Shown here one piece after another: positions 56,233 through 64,000 of a stretch of DNA of 64,000 bases. The stretch lies in NCBI GenBank assembly GCA_030762895.1, contig CM061068.1, forward strand, positions 80,315,228-80,379,227. Reading direction: 5' to 3'. A program made the translations under genes and the position numbers. A model generated the notes under the pieces. It made no database searches. It was not told the DNA's origin and saw nothing but the letters and a program-made list of their open reading frames with translations. This stretch comes from Sophora flavescens (taxonomy: Eukaryota; Streptophyta; Magnoliopsida; Fabales; Fabaceae). The stretch's first letter is position 1. Every line of letters starts with the position of its first letter.

Positions 56233-57012
56233 AAGCAAGTAGAAATAGAAAATAAGAGCTTAATTGAGGAGCCTAATGCCATGATGAAAACTAATATGCC
56301 TCCTAAACTAAAAGATCCAGGTAGTTTTTCTATTGCTTGCTCAATCGGAGGAGTGAACATAGACCAAGCCTTATGTGACTTAGGGGCTAGTGCGAGCTTG
56401 ATGCCGCTCACTATCTTGGAGAGGTTGGGAACCAAGGAATTGAGTACATCCAAATTCTCTTTACAATTTGCGGATGGCTCAACTAAAACTCCTCTAGGCA
56501 TACTAGAGAATGTTCCCGTAAAGGTAGGGAAAATTTTCATCCCTACCGATTTCATGGTGTTGGATTTGAACGGGAATTCTAAATTCTCCATCATTCTAGG
56601 AAGGCCGTTCTTGGCCACAGCTGGAGCGATAATAGACGTAAAGAATGGCAAACTCTCTTTAAATGTAGAGGAAGGTAGGGTAGATTTTGATTTGACTAAC
56701 TCATATAACAACCCTCCTTTTGAGAGTCATGTGTGCAGGATCGATATAAAGTCTCCAAATGTGAAGGAAGAGCATAACATAGAAGCGACTCTGAAGCTTT
56801 GCAAGACAAATGATGCACCAAATGGTGATGAAGTTGGAGTTGCTCATCATGTGGAAACAAAACTTCCGCCGGGAGGGAGTAAGTCCATGAAGATCAGAGT
56901 GAAAAGAGCAAAGCGAAAGCGCAATTGGCCATATGAGCAAAATCGGCTATTTGAAGGACTCCCATGGAAGAGAAGTGTTCTTGCACTTCTAGGCACAATC
57001 GACCCCGGTTGA
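56233..57012 (+). pseudogene. E3 aspartic protease
   Basis: Same frame as gag after TAA 56230. It is open from 56281 to TGA 57010. The active site reads Cys-Asp-Leu-Gly-Ala-Ser-Ala-Ser-Leu-Met-Pro (about 56374-56406). Asp-Leu-Gly-Ala in place of Asp-Thr/Ser-Gly is the form common in Athila proteases. Ile-Ile-Leu-Gly-Arg-Pro-Phe-Leu (about 56590) is the second conserved strand. The C-terminus is basic and then reads Phe-Glu-Gly-Leu-Pro-Trp. No RT follows. Confidence 0.82.
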
Positions 57013-58751
57013 TTGAAAGAAGTATGGTCAAGCTTAAGACCGTAAATAAGCGCTTCTTGGGAGGCACCCCAAGTTTTCTTTCCCTTTTCCATTTGTTTTT
57101 GAATTTTGTTTTTGAATAATTTGAGAAGATAAGAAAAGAAAGATCACTAATTGATGGATTTGCCAAGTATTCGCAGGTTGTGAAAGCAGTAAGAGCAAAA
57201 AAGGGCAAGGACAAAAAAAGTTAGAAGTCATCACGCCCAGGCCGTGACGGTGGTCACGGCCGTGATGAGCTAACCAAAGAAGACCAGAAAGGATCACGGC
57301 CCAGCTGTGACATCCATCACGGGCGTGATGAGAAGGACCCTAAAGGCCAGAATTGATCACGGTCGTGATACATTTTCCAACAAGTTTTTGACTGGCATGT
57401 GAGTCAACACCCTCTACCACCTCGGTGAGTTGTTCCATTTTTCTCCTCTCTCCGACTTGATTATTTACATTGGGGACAATGTAAGTATTTAAGCTTGGGG
57501 TAGGGATATTTTTGCAATTTTCATGTTGCATTCGTCTAGGCATAGTTTTGCATCATCACATGATTAGATTGCCCCTTGCTTAGAGTATGCATCCAATTGT
57601 GAGAACATGGTGCCAAATAAATTGAGATAGTGAATTTTTGAACCCAATTTTTTTTTATTCTTGTGATAAGGCTAAAAATAAAAATGCTTGAGATGATCTT
57701 TTGATAGTTGATAATTAGCATGTGGTTTCTTAGATTTGTGTTTCCCATTGATTTTAAACCACTAAATGAGAGATTTTTGAGCCTAAAAGGGGGTGCTCAC
57801 TAAATCTACCCAATTCTTTGTGATTGAGTGTTTTATTCCTCTTGGATTGTATTCTCTAGAACTTGACTTGAAATCGTTTTGAAACTTAAAAATTTTTGAA
57901 AACATATTTGAAAATGATTGAAGCACTAGGTATTTTTCTGGCCTTCTGAGCTTTGATTGATTAAATGCTACCCCTTAGTTGCCCAATTTTGAGCCTAAAA
58001 GAATAAAATACTTTTCTTGGTACCTTGAAATATTTTGATGAATAATGCTTGGTATGACACCTTTTAAAGTATTGCAAAAAGGGTAAAAGGATAGTTTGAA
58101 AAATAAATTGTGGGATGAGAAAGTTAGAAAAATATTTCTCTTGAATTGAAAATATTCCCTTCTCCAAATAAATAAAATGAAATAAACAAAAAAAAAATGG
58201 AGAAGGGGATGACAAAAAGAAAGTGAGAAATAAAATAAAAAAGGAAAGAAAGGAAGGTGAAAAAGTGAACTAAAACCCCAAAAAGGAATTTTATGAGGTG
58301 TCATGCTTTGCACTGTTTGATTTTTGTTTAGCCTTCTTGAATTTTCCCTTTTCTTAATTTCCCCACCTAACAATTAATCCCATGGCCCCGTTACAACCAA
58401 AATAAAAGACCTCTTGATTCTTATGTGTTTTCATTAATAAAGTAGAGATTTGGTAAATAGTCAAGCTTATGGTAGAGTACCTTCCTTAAGGAAATTGAGC
58501 GAATTGTCATATATCCTTAAACACTTGAGTGAGGTGAGAAGAGTGCCCGAATCAGTGAGAGATATGAATCTAGAAAACCTAAGCTTCTAATTGGACTTGA
58601 AATTGATTGTCTCTTGGGTACTTATTTGAATATGCCTGTTACTTGGATTAGTTATTCGGGTTCTTGGTTCACTATCCATGCTCTGATTATTTATATCTTC
58701 TGGCCTTGGTGATTGCTTGAGGACAAGCAAAATCTTAAGCTTGTGGTGATT
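57013..58751 (+). other. E3 3' UTR and polypurine tract
   Basis: Hairpin CTTGGGAGGCACCCCAAG at 57056-57073. A second array of CACGGCC..GGCCGTGA words lies at 57227-57372. GGCCCCGTTACAACC is at 58384-58398. The tract AATCTTAAGCTTGTGGTGAT (58730-58749) lies before the 3' LTR. No gene. Confidence 0.7.
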
Positions 58752-59215
58752 TGATGAGTGTGATTACACCTCATATTTGCTTATCATATTGCATGCATTT
58801 TCATATAGTTTAGGCATATTTAATTTGATTTTTTGTTAGTTTTTACCTTGGAACGGGTAAGGCGGTTTTGTGGTGTTGTTTTGCAGGAATTAAGGATTAA
58901 ATGCTCAGGATTAGCCATGATGGATCTTGCATGAAGATGGGGCTTGAAATATGAAGAAAATGAGCCAAACAGAGCCCATCACGGCCTAGCCGTGATGCCC
59001 ATCACGGCCATGATTGAGTAGAGCTAAAAATAAAAGAAGGCTAAAGTCAGAACTGGTCACGGTCTGGCCGCGATGTCCATCACAGCCGTGACATGTCAGC
59101 TGAACCAAACCCTCACAGGCAGAACTGATCACGACCTAGCCGTGATGGTGGTCACGGCCGTGACAGACCAATCAATGAAGCAACGCCCAAGGCAGAATCC
59201 GTCACGGCCTGGCCA
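58752..59215 (+). repeat. E3 3' LTR, first part
   Basis: TGATGAGTGTG to GGCCTGGCCA, matching the first 464 bases of 53044-54469 with few changes. It is cut within the palindrome array by CACTACAAC at 59216. Confidence 0.88.
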
Positions 59216-59516
59216 CACTACAACATAATAGACTTTTAATAACGCACCTTTAATAGCATTTCCGTGTGGAAATGCTATTAAAAGTGATGGGGGACTTTTA
59301 ATAGCGTTTCCCTAAGGGAAACGCTATCTTAGGTATCACCTAAGATAGCGTTTCCGTGTGGAACCGCTATTAAAAGTGTCACTTAGGAAAAGATAGCGGT
59401 TCCACACGGAAACACTATCTTAGGTGATACCTAAGATAGCGTTTCCTTCAGGAAACGCTATCTTAGGTATCACCTAAGATAGCGTTTCCTGTAGGAAACG
59501 CTATCTTAGGTCTTCC
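59216..59516. repeat. Subterminal inverted repeats of the CACTA element
   Basis: About ten copies of CTATTAAAAG or AGATAGCGTTTCC words appear in both orientations, for example CCTAAGATAGCGTTTCC followed by GGAAACGCTATCTTAGG (59433-59470). Neighbouring pairs would fold into long hairpins. Such arrays are the expected transposase-binding sites. Confidence 0.85.
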
Positions 59517-61119
59517 CAGTAAAATTAGACGCGCGCTCGGCCGTCCCTCTCTGTTTCTTCCTCATTTTCATTCTCTTTGTTTCCTTCCCTCTGCATGCCA
59601 TCTCTTTTTTCTTCCCTCACCTTCGCCATTGCTCGCTTGCACTGCTACTCCGAAAGAGAAAGAACTTAAATCATACCATTGTAGTTTTAGTTTCACACTT
59701 TCATAGTTTCGAGAGAAAGTGTGTGTGTGTTACTGTGGAGTGGAAGATAATCTGAAGCTCTAGAAGGAGACAACACAAGGAAGAAGAGTGGAAACAAAGG
59801 GATACACATTGTTTTTCTTCTTCATTACAATAGTGGGTTGGTGTTCCTTCCGCTTATTATGCTTGTTGTTCCTTCTTATTGTCCTTTTGGGTGCATCTCT
59901 CTTTGTTTCACCATTTTACATTTTGCTTGTTCAGATTCTTTTTTTGTGTTTTGTTTTTTACTCTTTGTGGCATTTTTGGGTTCTATTATTTCTCTCTATC
60001 GGTTGTTAGGTATTGTCCTTTTTAAGACATTGGATTTCTGGATTCCTGCCTCTATATGAATAAATGTCAATTTTTTGTTTTTGTTTTTAGTTGATTGCTA
60101 GTGAAGTCATGTCTTCCGAGTGTTGAGCTTCATTAATACCTTGCAAGGTGAAGCTTCTTGCTCGAAGTTTGTATTTTTAGGCTGTCTTAGTAATGAGTCA
60201 TTGAGGCTTTGATGATTATATCCCAAAAGCTAAAATTTCACCATTTCATGATTTTTTTCTCTCGAGAAGCTGTTTATTTCCCATTTCTCAATTCAATTTT
60301 CAAACTCGAATAACATAAGCTCCTCTGCATTCGAGCCATATCTGGAATGGTAAATAGATTTTGTATGGTTGATTATGGTTATGATTTCTAATGCCGGAGG
60401 GTTCAAACTACAATTGGCTTCATGTGTCGTTTTGTATGTCAATTTAATGTTTAATGCTGTTTGTGCTTGATGCGACCCACACTATAGAGCAAAGTAGTGC
60501 TTGATTTTTAAATATGATTAAGTCTCATACTAAGAGCTTCACACTGGCTCGTGGTCCGTGACACGATCACAGGGCGCATTCCCGTTGAACCCGGTTCCAA
60601 GTTTGCAGCTTTAGTGGAACCCACTTCCAAGTTCACGATCTGTGTTCGAGGGTGATTTTCTATCATTTACAAATTTTATTTCCGGACATTCTTAATATTT
60701 GTGGGAGTGTGTTTTTATCCAAGTTCACGATCTGTGTTCAAGGTTTTATTTTACTTGCTCTTTAATTTTCGGTTTGATTGGTGTTGAATGGAATGTGACT
60801 TGTTTGTGTGTCAATCATTATTTGAAAATATGAATATGGATTGACGGATTGACTGTATGCATTTTGAACCTAATGCTGCTGGTATCCTGTTTTGTTTTGT
60901 TTCAATGTTTTTCGGAATGTGAAGAATGAGTTCATATGTTTGTTTTTGTTGCTTCAGTTTGTTGATCCTTTCCCTTTATATATCATTTAATTTAATGTTC
61001 TGTGCTCAGATTTTGGTGTTTTTAGAGAGTGAGCAAGTTTGCCTTAGTCCTATGCCTAAGTCCTAGTTGTTATGGATCTCATCCAATGTGTATTGTGTAT
61101 CCCCTGATCTGATGCCTTG
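59517..61119 (+). other. Non-coding interior of the CACTA element
   Basis: A CT-rich leader-like stretch (59540-59660), T-rich sequence, and a repeated phrase CCAAGTTCACGATCTGTGTTC (60630-60655 and 60719-60740). No conserved protein frame was found. It may be 5' UTR, introns or captured sequence. Confidence 0.45.
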
Positions 61120-61737
61120 ATCCTTATTTATAGAAATTGGGAAGTTAGAGTCCCAAACCAACTCAAAATCTGATCTATTTCGGTTTCTTCAGGTCCAAGT
61201 AATGCGCGTCACGGCCGTGATGGCCATCACGGCCAGGCCGTGACGGTCTCTGTTATGGTCGTGAAGAATTTCACGGCTGGGCCGTGATGTGCTCTGACTT
61301 GTGGTGGTTTTGGGTCACGGCCGTGATGGATATCACGGCCAGGCCGTGACGGTCTCTGTTATGGCCGTGAAGAATTTCACGGCTGGGCCGTGATGTGCTC
61401 TGACTTGTGGTGGTTTTGGGTCACGGCCGTGACAGACTCTGACTTCAGCCTTTCTTCTTTTTCAGTTTTGCTCGATCATGGCCGTGATGGGCATCACGGC
61501 TAGGCCGTGATGGACTCTGTTTGGCTCATTTTCTGCACTTTTAAAGCCCTATCTTTATCCAAACTTCATCATGGTTGATCTCGAGCATTTTACCCTTGAT
61601 ATCTGCAAAACAACACACGAAAACCGCCTTACCCGTTCCAAAGGAAAATTAACCTAAAATCTAATAAAAATATTCCTAAACTACATGAAAATGCATGCAA
61701 AATGATAGACAAAGATGATGTGGAATCACACTCATCA
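61120..61737 (-). mobile_element. E3-like LTR fragment (U3 side)
   Basis: The minus strand begins TGATGAGTGTGATTCCACAT at 61737 and follows E3 U3, including the palindrome array (61215-61510) and a TATA region (TATAAATAAG near 61132). The array contains a 110-bp tandem duplication. Homology fades after the TATA box, so R and U5 are missing. Confidence 0.7.
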
Positions 61738-61889
61738 ACAAGTGACACTTGGTTCCTTCAAAGAATACTCAGCGACAATGTGTTTTGTTTGCAGCCTTTC
61801 ATTCCTTTAATCAGTATACATTGCATGTATACCTCAACCACTCTAAACTCAAAGTAAATATGTTTAATAAATATTTTTGTAGATCGGAA

Positions 61890-63639
61890 AAGCATGGATC
61901 GGAAATGGATGTCTCGCCAATCGTTTAACGAAGGAGTATGAGGATGGGGTGAAAGAGTTCATTAGTTTTGCAGTTCGGCATGCGAAAAACCCTAATACAA
62001 TCATATGTCCTTGTTTAGATTGTTGTTATGCAAGGCGAGTTAGTGCAGCCGATTTGGAAGAACATTTAGTGTGTAATGGAATCGATCAAAGTTATACATG
62101 TTGGACAAAACATGGTGAGACAAGAGTGAGTCTAGTGAAATGAGGAATCGTGTGAGATATTCATCATACGATACCGACACAAATACTTATGAGGGCGATC
62201 GTTTTGAAGACATTGCAAATCTGTTGAAGAGGATCTTCGGGATTGTCCACAAATGTTTGGGAGGTTGGTAAGTGATGCAGAGCAACCATGGTATGATGGA
62301 TGTACTAAATTCACAAGATTGTCGGCGATGTTAAAGTTGTATAACTTGAAATCGAGCAACGGATGGACTGATAAGAGCTTTACGGACTTACTCACACTAT
62401 TGAAAGACATGTTGCCGAGATGATAATGTGCTTCCTAGTCGGACATACGAGGCTAAACAAATGTTACGCTCTATTGGCATGAGCTACGAGAGGATACATG
62501 CTTGTCCTAACGATTGCATTTTATTTCGGAATGAATATGCATCGTTACGGATGTGTCCTAAATGTAATGCCTCACGATATAAGAAGAAAGAATCAGATCC
62601 GAGAGAAGGTTGTGTGGTATTTTCCCATAATACCCAGATTTAGGCGCATGTACCGTAGTTCTGAAGATTCAAAGCACTTGACATGGCATGAGGATGAAAG
62701 GATCAAAGATGGCAAGCTGCGGCACCCGGCAGATTCTCCGCAATGGAAGAAATTTGATCATGATTATCCCGATTTTGGGCAAGATTCAAGAAACCTACGA
62801 CTTGCATTGGCTACTTGGGATTTAACCCGCATGGTGTTCAAAGTAGCTCTCACAGAGACATGGCCTGTGATTTTGGTGATTTACAACCTATCCCCATGGC
62901 TATGCATGAAGCGCAAATTTATGATGTTATCTATGTTAATTTCTGGCCCAAACAACCAGGAAATGATATAGACGCGTCTATTTGACTCCTTTGATTGAAG
63001 ACTTGAAACAACTGTGGGAGACAGGTGTGGAGGTGTATGATGGGTATAAGGAAGAAAGTTTCAATTTGAGAGCTATGTTGTTTGGGACAATTAATGATTT
63101 TCCAGCCTACGGTAATCTGTCAGGATATAGCATCAAGGGTTAGTGTGCATGCCCTATATGTGAAGAGGGTACGGATTGGATGCGGTTAGAACATTGTAAG
63201 AAGAATGTCTTTCTTGGGCATCGTAGATTTTTGCATCCAAGTCATCATTACCGGTGGTGGAGAAAGGCGTTCAATGGGAACTCGGAAGAAGGTAGAGCGC
63301 CTTCACCTTTGACGGGTGATCAACTTTTTGAAAAGGTAAAGGATTTGAATATCCAATTCGGTAAACCTTTTGCGAGAGATATTGTCACAAGAGGGTGGAA
63401 GAAAAGGTCGATTTTCTTTGAGTTGCCATATTGGAAATCATTATATGTAAGACATTTCCTCGATGTGATGCACGTTGAAAAAAATATCTGTGATAGTGTC
63501 ATTGGTACGTTACTCAATGTGCCAGGGAAGACTAAAGATGGCATCAATGCAAGGTTGGACTTGGTTAGTATGGGAATAAGAAGAGAATTGGGACCGACGA
63601 AGAAGGGTAAAAGTACATATCTTCCTCCGGCTGCTTACT
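61890..63639 (+). pseudogene. CACTA TNP2-type transposase, broken
   Basis: Starts near ATG 61893 with a transposase-associated domain (Lys-Trp-Met; Cys-Pro-Cys-x2-Cys near 62010), shifting frame around 61935. The TNP2 core runs from about 62470 (His-Ala-Cys-Pro-Asn-Asp-Cys-Ile-Leu, then Cys-Pro-Lys-Cys) through Arg-His-Pro-Ala-Asp-Ser and Leu-Ile-Ser-Gly-Pro (about 62940). It continues to Ala-Cys-Pro-Ile-Cys (63150) and His-Phe-Leu-Asp-Val-Met-His-Val-Glu-Lys-Asn (63451-63485). There are frameshifts near 62150, 62630 and 62970, and a TAG at about 63140. The frame is cut at Tyr-Leu-Pro-Pro by an LTR at 63640. It would have bound and cut CACTA ends. Confidence 0.82.
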
Positions 63640-64000
63640 GATGTCATGCGTAAGTCGACGTGCGACGACGCTCGTGCGTATCCGGCAAGTGTACCGGACT
63701 GCCGTCAAGTAATAAAAGATATCGAACCCACAGAGACTGTGTTCCCGAATTGCAATCGGTTTTCGAATTGATTAGTTCTGGACAGTTTTAAAGAGGGTTT
63801 TGAAATTGGTTTTTGAATTGAAAGATAGATGAGCAGAGAACAATTAAAACAGAAAACAATTGTTTTTGGGGTTTTTATCTAAAACGGATTCCTAGGGATT
63901 TGGGTTACCTTTGAGGCTGTTTATGTTGCTAACAGATTTACCTTTGTTGATTACCGAAATTGCCTTGAAGGCGAGTTTATCCTCTGATAGCTTAAGCTCC
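63640..64000 (-). mobile_element. E3-like LTR (3' end) inserted in TNP2, continues beyond window
   Basis: Begins TGATGTCATGCG and continues TATCCGGCAAGTGTACCGGA, AAGATATCGAACCCACAGAG and later TTCCTAGGGATTTGGGTTAC. This is the reverse complement of the E3 LTR R/U5 end, diverged. No primer site precedes it, so it is a 3' LTR or solo LTR on the minus strand. The flanking CTTAC (63635-63639) is the expected half of a target duplication. Confidence 0.75.

Larger units (their letters stand above)
53044..59215 (+). mobile_element. E3: Athila-like gag-protease element
   Basis: 5' LTR 53044-54469, tRNA-Asp-type primer site, gag and protease, hairpin, 3' UTR, 3' LTR from 58752. The 3' LTR is interrupted at 59216 by a CACTA element, so its right end and target duplication lie outside. 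No RT or integrase is present. It inserted into the SIRE-type remnant. Confidence 0.85.
59216..64000 (+). mobile_element. CACTA transposon carrying TNP2, right end outside window
   Basis: Left end CACTACAACATAATAGAC, then about 280 bases of inverted subterminal repeats, a non-coding stretch with a retroelement LTR fragment, and a decayed TNP2-type transposase broken by another LTR element. The right terminus is not in view, so assigning TNP2 to this terminus is inferred from order and orientation. Confidence 0.75.

Noticed and set aside
59788..60009. Phe/Leu-rich short frame inside the CACTA element with membrane-like hydrophobicity
   Set aside because: T-rich DNA gives Phe/Leu in several frames. 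No conserved motif or usual gene context.

Overview
The window looks like a block of plant nuclear heterochromatin built almost entirely of nested transposable elements. I found no host gene, tRNA or rRNA that I can support. Five of the elements have recognisable plant LTR-retrotransposon coding or structure: a Tat-lineage Ty3/gypsy element with two RNase H domains, an Ogre-type element, three Athila-like elements, and Ty1/copia SIRE-type remnants with an env-like frame. Two CACTA elements and a Stowaway-like MITE tail are also present. This mix, with AT-rich sequence and GT-AG splicing, points to a eudicot. A legume is plausible because Ogre and SIRE are abundant there, but the sequence does not prove it.

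Left half (1-37956). An Ogre-type element (16141-37951) has 3.9-4.6 kb LTRs, a perfect 5-bp ATAAG target duplication, a tRNA-Arg-type primer site, ORF1, gag, protease, a G-patch, a phase-matched intron, RT with RNase H and a second RNase H, integrase, and a 3' UTR satellite. Its 5' LTR holds a SIRE-type solo LTR with a CTTTC duplication. Its 3' LTR has the empty site, but is itself hit by a 1.24-kb CACTA element that carries part of a LINE endonuclease gene. The upstream flank plus much of the 5' LTR (15137-19380) is duplicated at 461-4630. The Tat element (4972-15134) lies exactly between the two copies. An extra 341-bp piece of its own 3' UTR sits in front of its 5' LTR, and it carries a long antisense gene region.

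Middle (38473-49799). A minus-strand, gag-only Athila-like element (E1) has a second, younger Athila-like element (E2, 43637-49137, duplication GCTGG) inside its 5' LTR. E1, like the Tat element, has a 369-bp stub of its own 3' UTR in front of its 5' LTR.

Right part (49800-64000). A broken Stowaway-like MITE abuts a SIRE 3' end on the minus strand (LTR, PPT, env-like frame). An Athila-like gag-protease element (E3) interrupts it. E3's 3' LTR is interrupted by a CACTA element with a broken TNP2 transposase, and that transposase is cut by another E3-like LTR running off the window.

Nearly all coding regions carry stops or frameshifts, many readable as C-to-T or G-to-A changes, as expected for methylated, silenced copies. 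The strongest unexplained signals are structural. They are the covarying stem-loop monomers in the Ogre 3' UTR satellite, the family-specific GC-rich palindrome arrays upstream of the TATA box in three related LTR families, a shared hairpin in those same elements, and the two elements preceded by pieces of their own 3' ends.
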